From Inquilinus sp042743185 (GTDB lineage Bacteria; Pseudomonadota; Alphaproteobacteria; DSM-16000; Inquilinaceae): a stretch of 64,000 nt of DNA. Under the pieces are notes generated by a model, which made no database searches, was not told the origin of the DNA, and was given only the letters and a program-made list of their open reading frames with translations. A program made the translations under genes and the position numbers. This document shows positions 7,601 to 15,143 of this stretch, piece by piece. The stretch lies in NCBI RefSeq assembly GCF_042743185.1, contig NZ_JBHYMS010000012.1:62001-126000 (forward strand), in the 5' to 3' direction. Each line of letters begins with the position of its first letter. Within the stretch, counting starts at the first letter, position 1.

Positions 7601-8625
7601 GGCTGCAGGTCGACCAGCGTCGCCCGGCCACCAGCGTCGCCCGCCGCCAGCCAGCGTCCGTCGGGCGAGAAGGCCAGCGCTTCGACCGCGGCGCCGTTCG
7701 GCCGCAGGACCGGAACATAGCCGCTGCCGTCGAGCGGCATCAAAGCGACGAAGCCGTCCTTGGCGCCGGCGGCCGCGACCGGCAGTTGCGGATGCGCCGC
7801 GACCCGGGTGATCGGCACGCCGCGGGCCCAGCCGCTTTCGCTGGCGGTGCCGCCCATCGGGCCGTCGCGGCCGGCGAAGCGCCAGGACACCACACCCTCG
7901 GAGCCTGAGGTCAGCAGCGCCTTGCCGCCATCGGCCCAGGCCAGGGACCGCGGCTTGGTGGGATAGCCCGGCATCTGCATGTGCACGCCGTCCGACAGGC
8001 GCCAGGCGTGCAGCGCCTTCTCCTGCATCGCCGAGACGACGAAGCGCGACCGCGGATGCCAGATGACGGCGAGGTGAGCGCCTTGCCAGGCGTAGAGCTT
8101 CGCGGCCCAGGCGCGCTTCCGCGGCGACCAGACGGTGACGCCGCCGTAATGCGCCGCGGCAATGCGCCGGCCGCGCGGGTCGAAGGCGGCGCCGTCCAGC
8201 CCCGCCGAGCCCTGCAGCCGCGTCACCGGCGCCCCATCCGCATCGAACACCAGCACCTCGCTGCCGGCGACGGCCAGGCGCCGCCCGGTGACGGGCGCGG
8301 CGTCGACGGCGCTGATCCAGCGGCCCGGGACTTCGGCGATCTCGGCCACCGCTCCGTCCGGCGCGACCCGCAGCAGCCGGCCGTCGTCACCGCCGCTGAG
8401 AAAGCCGTCGCCGAGATCAGGCGTCAACGCCAGCACGGCACCGCGATGCGCCGGCACGGCCACCGCCTCGCGCTCGCCGGGCGAGGCAAGGCGGACAGTG
8501 CCGTCGCCGAGGCCGAAGGCCAGGTGCCCGGCTGCGTCGAAGGCCGCGGCCACCACCGGCGCCGGCCAGGTCCAGACCGTGCCCTTCTCCTCCGCCAGGG
8601 CACGCGGCGGCAGCAGCAGGCTCAT
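7597..8625 (-). CDS. WD40-repeat beta-propeller protein
   Basis: 342-residue protein made of repeated blades. Typical blade ends such as FGLGDGTVRLAS, LSGGDDGRLLRVA, VTVWSPRKRAW and LAFSPDGRWLAAGDAGG recur about every 40 residues, giving a seven-bladed propeller. There is a short hydrophobic start (MSLLLPPRALA) but no clear cleavage site, so location is uncertain. Its ATG overlaps the stop of the COG0523 GTPase gene (ATGA). Known propellers are protein-binding scaffolds; a partner role with the GTPase is inferred from coupling only. Confidence 0.82.
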   Translation of the reverse strand: MSLLLPPRALAEEKGTVWTWPAPVVAAAFDAAGHLAFGLGDGTVRLASPGEREAVAVPAHRGAVLALTPDLGDGFLSGGDDGRLLRVAPDGAVAEIAEVPGRWISAVDAAPVTGRRLAVAGSEVLVFDADGAPVTRLQGSAGLDGAAFDPRGRRIAAAHYGGVTVWSPRKRAWAAKLYAWQGAHLAVIWHPRSRFVVSAMQEKALHAWRLSDGVHMQMPGYPTKPRSLAWADGGKALLTSGSEGVVSWRFAGRDGPMGGTASESGWARGVPITRVAAHPQLPVAAAGAKDGFVALMPLDGSGYVPVLRPNGAAVEALAFSPDGRWLAAGDAGGRATLVDLQP

Positions 8626-9590
8626 GCCGCGGCGCAGTTCTCGAAGCCGGCCCGCAGCACGGCCGCATCGAGGTTGCGGCCGATCAGCACCAGCCGGCTC
8701 TCGCGCCGCTGGCCGGGCCGCCAGGCCGGGGCGAAGTCGCCCTCCTGCAGCATGTGCACGCCCTGGAACACGAAGGGCCGGTCCTCGCCGGCGAAGGCGA
8801 GAATGCCCTTGCTGCGCAGGATATCGGCGCCGCGGATCGCCAGCAGCATGCCGATCCAGTCGACGAAGCGGCGGCCGTCGAGCGGCCGGTCGAGCCGGAA
8901 CGAGACGCTGCCGACGCCCTCGTCATGCTCGTGGTGATGGTGCCCGTGGCCGTCGAGCAGGTCGGGCTCGAGCGCCAGCAGCCGGTCGAGGTCGAAGGCG
9001 CCGCCGTCCAGCACGGTGCCGAGATCGGCGTCGCAGCGCCGGGTCCGCAGCAGCCGCGCCACCGGGTTGATGGCGCGCAGCCGCGCCTCCACCGTCGCCA
9101 AGCCGGCCTCGTCCGCCAGGTCGGTCTTGTTGACCAGGATGGTGTCGGCGAAGGCCACCTGCTCCTCCGCCTCGTCGCTGTCGCCCAGCCGTGCCTCGAT
9201 GTTGCGGGCATCGACCACGGTGACGATCGAATCGAGGGCGGTGCGCTCGCGCACCTCGTCGTCGACCAGGAAGGTCTGCGCCACCGGCGCCGGGTCGGCC
9301 AAGCCCGTGGTCTCGACCAGGATGCGGTCGAAGCCGCCGGCCCGCTTCATCAGCCCACCGATGATCCGGATCAGGTCGCCGCGGACCGAGCAGCACAGGC
9401 AGCCGTTGTTCAGCGCGAACACCTCCTCGTCGACGCCGACCACCAGGTCGCCGTCGATGCCGATCTCGCCGAACTCGTTGACGATCACGGCGTAGCGCCG
9501 GCCATGCGCCTCGGAGAGGATGCGGTTCAGGAGCGTGGTCTTGCCGGCGCCGAGATAGCCGGTCAGCAGGGTGACGGGGATGCGGGACAT
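8622..9590 (-). CDS. CobW/COG0523-family GTPase, probable zinc metallochaperone
   Basis: 322-residue G3E GTPase. Walker A GYLGAGKTT (residues 11-19), the family's metal motif GCLCC (C64, C66, C67), NKTD (154-157) and a His-rich stretch HGHHHHEHDE (215-224) are all visible, followed by the CobW C-terminal domain. COG0523 proteins deliver metals to client proteins. A Zur-box-like site right at the promoter points to zinc rather than to cobalamin. It opens a four-gene minus-strand operon with the WD40, 98-residue and GFA genes. No cobalamin synthesis genes are adjacent, which argues against true CobW. Confidence 0.9.
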   Translation of the reverse strand: MSRIPVTLLTGYLGAGKTTLLNRILSEAHGRRYAVIVNEFGEIGIDGDLVVGVDEEVFALNNGCLCCSVRGDLIRIIGGLMKRAGGFDRILVETTGLADPAPVAQTFLVDDEVRERTALDSIVTVVDARNIEARLGDSDEAEEQVAFADTILVNKTDLADEAGLATVEARLRAINPVARLLRTRRCDADLGTVLDGGAFDLDRLLALEPDLLDGHGHHHHEHDEGVGSVSFRLDRPLDGRRFVDWIGMLLAIRGADILRSKGILAFAGEDRPFVFQGVHMLQEGDFAPAWRPGQRRESRLVLIGRNLDAAVLRAGFENCAAA

Positions 9591-9617
9591 GGGGAGCCTC
9601 GGGCTTCGGAGATTTAA

Positions 9618-9634
9618 ATGTTATTATATAACAT
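9618..9634. promoter_or_regulatory. Zur-box-like operator over the COG0523 operon promoter
   Basis: Perfect 7-3-7 palindrome ATGTTATTATATAACAT in otherwise GC-rich DNA. On the minus strand a perfect TATAAT -10 hexamer lies inside it (9628-9623), so a bound repressor would block polymerase. The GTPase start codon is 28 bases downstream; the divergent beta-lactamase-like gene begins 159 bases away on the other side. Confidence 0.85.
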
Positions 9635-9792
9635 AATAGCAGGACGCAAGCCTGTCGCCCATAGGTCGATAGGATGGTATGCACGGACATCGCATCCGAT
9701 CGCCGACCCGGCATCGCGCCCCAGAATCGCCCAGATTCTCCGCGAGGGACGACGCCGGGCGGCAGCCTGCCGTCCGTCATCCGAGGACCGAC

Positions 9793-10575
9793 ATGCCCGT
9801 TCCCGCCCCGTCCCGCCGCGCCTTCCTGCATGGCTGCGCCGCCGGCCTGTCCGTAGCCCTGATTCGGCCGGCCCTGGCCCAGGACGCGGAGGCGCCGCCG
9901 CCGCTCGGTTTCCGCGAGCTGGCGGACGGTGTCTGGCTGCACACCAGCTGGAAGAAGCTGGAGCAGGGCTGGGTCTCGTCCAACGGCCTGGCCGTGATCG
10001 GGCCCGAGGAGGTGCTGCTGATCGACACCGCCTGGAGCCCGGCGCAGACCGTGGCGCTGCTGGAGCGGGTGGCGGAGATCGCGCCGAACCGGCCGGTCAA
10101 CCTGGTGGTGACGCATGCGCATGACGATCGGCTGTCCGGCCTGGCGGCGGTGCATGCCCGCGGCGGCTGGTCCCTGGCCCGCGACGAGACGGTCAAGGAG
10201 GCCGCGGGCGCCGGCACGATCCAACGCAGCTGGAGCGGCGAATCGACCGCCATCACCGGCGGCGGCCGCACGATCGAGCTGTTCTATCCCGGCCCGGCGC
10301 ACACCCGCGACAACACCGTCGCCTTCCTGTCGGACAGCGCCGTGCTGTTCGGCGGCTGCATGATCCGGGCGGCCGAACAGGCCAATCTCGTCACCGTCCC
10401 CGAATCCGACGTCTGCCGCTGGCCGCAATCCGTCGAGGCGGTGATCGCCCGCTACGGCAAGGCGGCCAAGGTCGTGGTGCCGGGCCATGGCGAGACCGGC
10501 GACGCCGGGCTGCTGTCCCACACCCACCAGCTGGCCAAGGCCGAAGCAGCGAAGAGCTGCAGCCCGGCGGGCTAG
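9793..10575 (+). CDS. Tat-exported subclass B1 metallo-beta-lactamase-like protein
   Basis: 260-residue MBL-fold hydrolase. A twin-arginine signal (SRRAFLHG at residues 7-14, hydrophobic core, cleavage after ALA near 29) predicts export of the folded protein. The full B1-type zinc set is present: H108, H110, D112 with R113 (HAHDDR), H170 (AHTRDN), C189 (FGGCMIR) and H232 (PGHGETGD). The C-terminal LLSHTHQL segment also fits B1 enzymes. The ATG at 9793 is chosen because it begins just before the Tat motif. It is divergent from the Zur-box operon and converges on zur, the two stop codons sharing CTAG. Whether it hydrolyses beta-lactams is not shown. Confidence 0.85.
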   Translation: MPVPAPSRRAFLHGCAAGLSVALIRPALAQDAEAPPPLGFRELADGVWLHTSWKKLEQGWVSSNGLAVIGPEEVLLIDTAWSPAQTVALLERVAEIAPNRPVNLVVTHAHDDRLSGLAAVHARGGWSLARDETVKEAAGAGTIQRSWSGESTAITGGGRTIELFYPGPAHTRDNTVAFLSDSAVLFGGCMIRAAEQANLVTVPESDVCRWPQSVEAVIARYGKAAKVVVPGHGETGDAGLLSHTHQLAKAEAAKSCSPAG

Positions 10576-11069
10576 CCGGCAGCGGCCACCGCGCCGGCGG
10601 CGCAGTCGCGGCAGCGGCCGAGGATCTCGATGGTCCGGCTGTCGGCAACGAAGCCGATCCGCCCGGTCCAGGCCTCGATCAGCCCGTCCACCGCCGGATC
10701 GGTGATCTCCTCGACCCGGCCGCACTCGCGGCAGATGGCGAATTGCGCCGGGTGGGTGTGGTGGTGGTCCGGCCCGCCGCACACCACATAGGCGTTGAGC
10801 GATTCGATCCGGTGCACCAGGCCACGGTCGAGCAGCCCCTTCAGCGCCCGGTACACCACCGGCGGCGCGGTGATGCCGTCGCCCTTCATCTCGCGCAGGA
10901 TGTCGTAGGCGCTGGCCGGCTCGGCGCTGGCCCGCACCAGGTCGAGCACCCGCTGCTGCCAGTGCGACAGCCCGGCCCGCGGGGGCCGGCCGCGCCGGGT
11001 CGTGCCCGCCCCCGTTTTCGCTGCCTTGCCCTTCGCCGCCGCCGACGCGGCTTCCAGCTTCTGTCTCAT
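10572..11069 (-). CDS. zur: Fur-family zinc uptake regulator Zur
   Basis: 165-residue Fur-family repressor. A basic Lys/Arg-rich tail (residues 1-32) precedes the winged helix (about 35-95, with SAYDILREMK and APPVVYRALKGLLDRGLVHRI). The metal region has HHHTHP (102-107) and structural zinc cysteines C113/C116 and C153/C156. The sequence AQFAICRECGRVEEI matches Zur better than iron Fur. The ATG at 11069 starts near the usual N terminus; an upstream in-frame start at 11138 would add 23 residues inside the hsp20 promoter region and is less likely. The neighbouring zinc operons with two Zur-like boxes support the call. Confidence 0.88.
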   Translation of the reverse strand: MRQKLEAASAAAKGKAAKTGAGTTRRGRPPRAGLSHWQQRVLDLVRASAEPASAYDILREMKGDGITAPPVVYRALKGLLDRGLVHRIESLNAYVVCGGPDHHHTHPAQFAICRECGRVEEITDPAVDGLIEAWTGRIGFVADSRTIEILGRCRDCAAGAVAAAG

Positions 11070-11119
11070 GCGTCGAGTGATAGCATGCGGCCCCTCCCCA
11101 ACGCCACGCCCTGCCCGAT

Positions 11120-11147
11120 CTTGAAACCGACCGGTCACCCCCCATTT
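11120..11147 (+). promoter_or_regulatory. Heat-shock (sigma32/RpoH) promoter of hsp20
   Basis: CTTGAAA (11120-11126), a 13-base spacer, then CCCCATTT (11140-11147), an almost ideal RpoH promoter. Transcription would start near 11155, leaving a roughly 100-base GC-rich leader before the hsp20 ATG. Confidence 0.85.
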
Positions 11148-11255
11148 CCTGTTTAACGGGAGTGGGGATGCCGCGTGGTCCCCGCTCCGCAGGCGCCGGG
11201 GAACCGGGCCGCCCGAGCCGGGGGTTCCGGCAGCTCGCTCTCAGGAGGAGTGACC

Positions 11256-11720
11256 ATGACGCGGGTGTCGCTGTTCAACAGCCCGCTCCTGCTCGGCTTC
11301 GAGCAGTTCGAGCGGACGCTCGACCGGATCGGCAGGACGCCGAGCGACGGGTATCCGCCCTACAACATCGAGCAGTTCGGCGAGGACCAGCTGCGCATCA
11401 CACTGGCGGTCGCCGGCTTCACGGATGCCGATCTGACGGTGCAGATCGAGGACAACCAGCTGGTGGTCCGCGGCAAGCAGACCGACGACAAGGAGCGGGT
11501 GTTCCTGCATCGCGGCATCGCCGCCCGCCAGTTCCAGCGCGCCTTCGTGCTGGCCGAGGGCATCGAAGTGACCGGGGCCTCGCTCGACAACGGGCTCCTG
11601 AACATCGATCTCCGCCGGCCGATGCCGGAGAGCAAGGTCCGGACCATCGCCATCAACCGCTCCGCGGCGAAACCCAACGGCAAGACCGCGATCGACGTCT
11701 CGACCGACGTCGAAGGGTGA
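11256..11720 (+). CDS. Small heat-shock protein Hsp20 (IbpA-like)
   Basis: 154-residue holdase chaperone. The alpha-crystallin domain spans about residues 28-125: YPPYNIEQFGEDQLRITLAV at its start, the VRGKQ strand, LHRGIAARQFQRAFVLAEGI in the middle and NGLLNIDLRRPMPE at the end. It binds unfolding proteins in the cytoplasm under heat stress. AGGAGG (11243-11248) lies 7 bases before the ATG. The RpoH promoter upstream explains its regulation. The DUF1150 gene follows after 22 bases, the usual alphaproteobacterial pairing. Confidence 0.93.
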   Translation: MTRVSLFNSPLLLGFEQFERTLDRIGRTPSDGYPPYNIEQFGEDQLRITLAVAGFTDADLTVQIEDNQLVVRGKQTDDKERVFLHRGIAARQFQRAFVLAEGIEVTGASLDNGLLNIDLRRPMPESKVRTIAINRSAAKPNGKTAIDVSTDVEG

Positions 11721-11742
11721 ACCGAAACACCTGGTGACCATC

Positions 11743-11964
11743 ATGAATACCGACGCCATTCCGAACTTCACCCAGATGTCGCCGACCGATTTCGCGGCGA
11801 TCGGGCTGAACCAGATCGCCTTCGTCAAGCCGGTGGTGGTCGAGGGCGAGGCCGCCTTCGCCGTGCACGGCGCCGACGGCACCCCGCTGGCCGTGGTCAA
11901 GGACCGCGACCTCGCCTTCGCCGTGGTCCGCCAGAACGACATGGAGCCGGTCAGCGCCCACTGA
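11743..11964 (+). CDS. DUF1150 family protein
   Basis: 73-residue protein of PF06620. The LNQIAFVKPV segment and the VHGADGTPLAVVKDRDLAFAV core are the family signature. The function is unknown, but it is very often found directly after hsp20 in alphaproteobacteria and is probably heat induced from the same promoter. The ATG at 11743 is preferred; a GTG at 11734 would add three residues and has no better ribosome site. It is followed by a strong terminator at 11994-12020. Confidence 0.88.
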   Translation: MNTDAIPNFTQMSPTDFAAIGLNQIAFVKPVVVEGEAAFAVHGADGTPLAVVKDRDLAFAVVRQNDMEPVSAH

Positions 11965-11993
11965 CCCGTCGCTCCTTCCGATGAGCTGATGCG

Positions 11994-12020
11994 AAAGCCC
12001 CGCCGCCGGCGGGGCTTTTT
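11994..12020. terminator. Rho-independent terminator (bidirectional)
   Basis: Stem AAAGCCCCGCC / GGCGGGGCTTT with a 3-base loop, then more T residues. It ends the hsp20-DUF1150 unit and, read on the minus strand, the convergent sugar ABC operon. Confidence 0.92.
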
Positions 12021-12848
12021 CTATTTCACGGCCCCTGCCGTCAGCCCGGCGATGAACCAGCGGCCGACGATGCCGAACAGCAGCACCACCGGCACCGTCG
12101 CCAGCGTCGCCCCGGCCAGCAGCAGGCCCCAGTCGATCTGGTACTGGCCGATGATGCCGGCGAAGCCGACCGGCAGGGTGCGGTTGGCGTCGGACAGGAT
12201 CAGCACCGAGGCGAACAGGTATTCGGTCCAGCTGGCGATGAAGGCGAAGATGGCGACGCTGGCGATGCCGGGCGCCGCCAGCGGCACCATGATCCGCAGC
12301 AGGATCGCCAGGCGCGAGGCGCCGTCGATCAGCGCCGCCTCCTCCAGCTCCGCCGGGATCGAGGCGAAGAAGCTGCGCATCATCCAGATGGCGAAGGGCG
12401 AGGCGAAGGTGACGTTGACGATCACCAGCGCCGCCGGCGTGTCGATCAGCCCGGCCTGCGACATCATTCCGTAGAGCGGAATCAGGATCAGGATGCCGGG
12501 GAAGGCATAGGCCACCAGCACTGCCCGGAACAAGAGGTCCTGGCCTGGGAAGCGCAGCCGGTAGAAGCCGTAGGCGGCCAGCACCGACAGCACCACCGTG
12601 ATCGCGGTCGAGCCCAGTCCGACCACCAGGCTGTTGCCGAGATAGCGCGGATAGTCCGAGGCGCCGAGCAGCTTGTCGAAATGCCGCAAGGTGAAGCTGT
12701 GCGGCACCAGCGTCGGCACCCGGGCGATGATCTCCTGCGGCGCCTTGATCGCGCCGGTGGCGATAAACCAGAAGGGCAGCAGCACGATCGCGGCAAGGCC
12801 GAGCAGCCCGCCGCCGATCGCCAGGGACTGGCCCGGGCTGCGCCTCAT
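12021..12848 (-). CDS. Carbohydrate ABC transporter permease (MalG-like)
   Basis: 275-residue inner-membrane permease with six predicted spans. The cytoplasmic EAA loop reads EEAALIDGASRLAILLRIMV, which docks to the ATPase. It pairs with the MalF-like permease encoded just upstream, whose stop overlaps this ATG (ATGA). It is the last gene of the operon and ends at the terminator. No ATP-binding gene lies in this operon, so a shared MsmK/UgpC-type ATPase from elsewhere must serve it. The substrate is unknown, probably a sugar or amino sugar from context. Confidence 0.88.
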   Translation of the reverse strand: MRRSPGQSLAIGGGLLGLAAIVLLPFWFIATGAIKAPQEIIARVPTLVPHSFTLRHFDKLLGASDYPRYLGNSLVVGLGSTAITVVLSVLAAYGFYRLRFPGQDLLFRAVLVAYAFPGILILIPLYGMMSQAGLIDTPAALVIVNVTFASPFAIWMMRSFFASIPAELEEAALIDGASRLAILLRIMVPLAAPGIASVAIFAFIASWTEYLFASVLILSDANRTLPVGFAGIIGQYQIDWGLLLAGATLATVPVVLLFGIVGRWFIAGLTAGAVK

Positions 12849-13750
12849 TTCTCGCCTTTCGGCGCCAGGGCACGGGTCAGCAGGATGGCCAGGGCCATCA
12901 GGAGCAGGCTGACCAGCACCGACATCGCCGCCGCCTGGCCCAGCCGGTAGGATTTGAACGCGGTCTCGTAGATCAGCACCGGCAGCGTCTGGGTGGCGCC
13001 GGACGGCCCGCCCGCCGTGGTCAGCCAGATGATGTCGAAGACGTTGAAGGACAGCAGCGTGCCGACCACGCCCAGCACCAGCATGGTCGGCTGCAGCAGC
13101 GGCCAGGTGATGCGGCGGAAGCGCTGCCAGGGGCCGGCGCCGTCGATCGCCGCGGCTTCGTAGAGATCGGCGGGGATGCGCTGCAGCCCGGCCAGCAGCA
13201 TGACCGCGACGAAGGGGAACCAGCGCCAGGAGTTGATCACGACCAGCGATGCCATGGCGCTGCCCGGCCCGGCGAAAAAGCCGACCGGCCGATCGGTCAA
13301 TCCGAGCGACACCAGGAGATGGTTCACCACGCCGCCGGAGGTGCCGAGCAGCCAGCGCCAGATGATGACGACGACGATGGTCGGCACGATCCAGGACAGG
13401 ATCACCCACACCCGCACCAGCCGCACGCCGCGGAAGCGCTGGTTCAGCAGCAGCGCGGTGCCCAGCGCCAGCAGCGTCTGCAGCACGGCGTTGCCGGCCA
13501 CCCAGGCCAAGCTGCGGCCCAGCGCCGCCCACAGCCGGGCCATGCCGAGCACATCCTCGTAGTTCGCCAGGCCGACGAAGCCGCCGTCGGAGCCGATGAC
13601 GCGGATATCGCGCAGGCTGATCGCCACCGCGGCGCCGAGCGGATAGAGGATGGTCGCCGCGAGCCAGACCAGCACCGGCGCCACCATCAGGCCCCCGGCC
13701 AGCGCCTCGGCGCGGGTGCGGGAGAGGCGGCGGCGAGGCGCGGCTGTCAC
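12845..13750 (-). CDS. Carbohydrate ABC transporter permease (MalF-like)
   Basis: 301-residue permease with six spans and the EAA loop EAAAIDGAGPWQRFRRITWP. The GTG start at 13750 is 25 bases after the binding-protein stop. With the MalG-like partner it forms the channel of a CUT1-type sugar importer. Confidence 0.88.
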   Translation of the reverse strand: MTAAPRRRLSRTRAEALAGGLMVAPVLVWLAATILYPLGAAVAISLRDIRVIGSDGGFVGLANYEDVLGMARLWAALGRSLAWVAGNAVLQTLLALGTALLLNQRFRGVRLVRVWVILSWIVPTIVVVIIWRWLLGTSGGVVNHLLVSLGLTDRPVGFFAGPGSAMASLVVINSWRWFPFVAVMLLAGLQRIPADLYEAAAIDGAGPWQRFRRITWPLLQPTMLVLGVVGTLLSFNVFDIIWLTTAGGPSGATQTLPVLIYETAFKSYRLGQAAAMSVLVSLLLMALAILLTRALAPKGEK

Positions 13751-13775
13751 GGCACGACCTACCCCGCCCGAAGCG

Positions 13776-15065
13776 TCAGCGCACCGCCTCCTGCATCCTC
13801 GCCTGGCCGGCCTTGACCGCGTCGGCGGCGGACATCTCGTCGACCACGATCTTCTGCAGCGTCTCGGCCAGGATGTTCTGGGCCGAGATCGCGGCGATGC
13901 TCGGGAAGGAGTGGCCGCCGGTGAAGCCGAACAGGGCGCCGTTGCGGCTGTTGGCGATCATCGCCTCGATCTGCGGCTTGTACTTCACCACCAGCGGGTC
14001 GCTCCACAGGCTCTTGGCCTTGGCGCCGTCGGCGGTGACCGGCAGGAACAGCCCCGGCTCCATGTTCAGGAAGCGGCCGTAGGTCTCCGGCTCCAGCAGC
14101 CAGGCGATGAAGGTCTCGGCTGCCTTCCGCTTGGCCTCGTCCTTGGCCAGGATCATCACCGCGTTGGAATATGCGATGGTGCCGGACTCCTTGCGGTCGT
14201 CGGCATGCGGGATCGGCGCCACGCCGAGGTCCTGGGCGTCGCCCTCGGCCTGGCTGTCATAGGTGCTGATCACCGTGAACTGCAGGATCATGCCGCAGCC
14301 GCCGCTGGCGAAGCAGGCCTCGGCCTCGCCCCAGGTCCAGCCCGGCGCGTCGGCGGCGGAGAACTGGTACAGCTCCTTGTAGAAATCGTAGGCCTTCACG
14401 GTCTGCGGATTGTCGAAGCGCAGCGTGCCGTCCGGGTTGTAGATGTCGGCGGCGCCTGCGTTGACCATCAGATCGTAGACGGTCTGGTCGGTGTACAGCT
14501 GCTTGTTGGCCGGCAGGCCGATGCCGTACCGGCCGTCCGCGGTGAGCTTCTCCGCCGCCGCCTTCCACTCGCTCCAGGTCTTCGGCGGCTTCAGCCCGGC
14601 CTTCTCGAACACGCTCTTCCGGTACCACAGCGACATCGCCATGTTGTACAGCGGCACCGCCCAGACGCCGCCGTCATAGCTGTAGGGCGCCAGCGCGCTG
14701 GGCACGAAGTGATGCTCGGCATCGAGCTGCCTGACGAAGCCGTCGACCGGCTGCAGCGCGCCGAGATCCTTCAGGATCGGGGTGAAGTCCGGGATCGCGA
14801 ACAGGAGATCCGGCGCATTGCCGGCGGCGATGGCGGCCGGCGCCTTGGCGTAGATCTCGCCCCAGCTCTGCGGCTCCTGCTTCACCGCGATGTCCGGATG
14901 GCTCTTGTTGAAGGCGTCGATCAGCTCCTGCACCCGCGCCACGCGCTGCGGCGGCTGCTCCATGTGCCACAGCGTCAGCTGCACCGGTTCCGCCTGGGCT
15001 GCCGCAGCACCCCAGATCAGCGCGGCCGCGGCCACGCCCGACACGATCGACCATCTCGTCGCCAT
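13776..15065 (-). CDS. Carbohydrate ABC transporter substrate-binding protein
   Basis: 429-residue family 1 solute-binding protein with a Sec signal peptide (about residues 1-25, cleaved after AQA). The mature part shows VQLTLWHME, LLFAIPDF, GVWAVPLYNMAMSLWYRKS and GGHSFPSIAA, as in maltose- and UgpB-type binding proteins. It delivers a sugar to the two permeases encoded downstream. Its start is 78 bases from the SIS gene. The neighbouring SIS protein and HutC-type regulator suggest an amino sugar or sugar phosphate precursor as substrate; this is inference. Confidence 0.9.
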   Translation of the reverse strand: MATRWSIVSGVAAAALIWGAAAAQAEPVQLTLWHMEQPPQRVARVQELIDAFNKSHPDIAVKQEPQSWGEIYAKAPAAIAAGNAPDLLFAIPDFTPILKDLGALQPVDGFVRQLDAEHHFVPSALAPYSYDGGVWAVPLYNMAMSLWYRKSVFEKAGLKPPKTWSEWKAAAEKLTADGRYGIGLPANKQLYTDQTVYDLMVNAGAADIYNPDGTLRFDNPQTVKAYDFYKELYQFSAADAPGWTWGEAEACFASGGCGMILQFTVISTYDSQAEGDAQDLGVAPIPHADDRKESGTIAYSNAVMILAKDEAKRKAAETFIAWLLEPETYGRFLNMEPGLFLPVTADGAKAKSLWSDPLVVKYKPQIEAMIANSRNGALFGFTGGHSFPSIAAISAQNILAETLQKIVVDEMSAADAVKAGQARMQEAVR

Positions 15066-15143
15066 TGCCTTCTCCCCTGTCTGATCCCGCGGCCCGGATG
15101 CGGCGCCGCGTTGACCGGGCGTCCGCCGGGGCCGTCCTTTCCG

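Noticed and set aside
8622..9590. True cobalamin-synthesis CobW, linked to bluB nearby
   Set aside because: No cobaltochelatase or other cob genes are adjacent, and the promoter carries a Zur-type palindrome, which favours a zinc role.
10572..11138. Longer Zur starting at 11138
   Set aside because: The extra 23 residues are not like Fur-family N termini and the start would overlap the hsp20 promoter.
8923..11145. Long minus-strand frame spanning part of the GTPase, the MBL gene and zur
   Set aside because: It reads out of frame through three recognisable genes and has a low-complexity translation.
11148..11255. ROSE-type RNA thermometer in the hsp20 leader
   Set aside because: No U-rich anti-Shine-Dalgarno segment with the ROSE pattern was found opposite AGGAGG; only GC-rich hairpins farther upstream.
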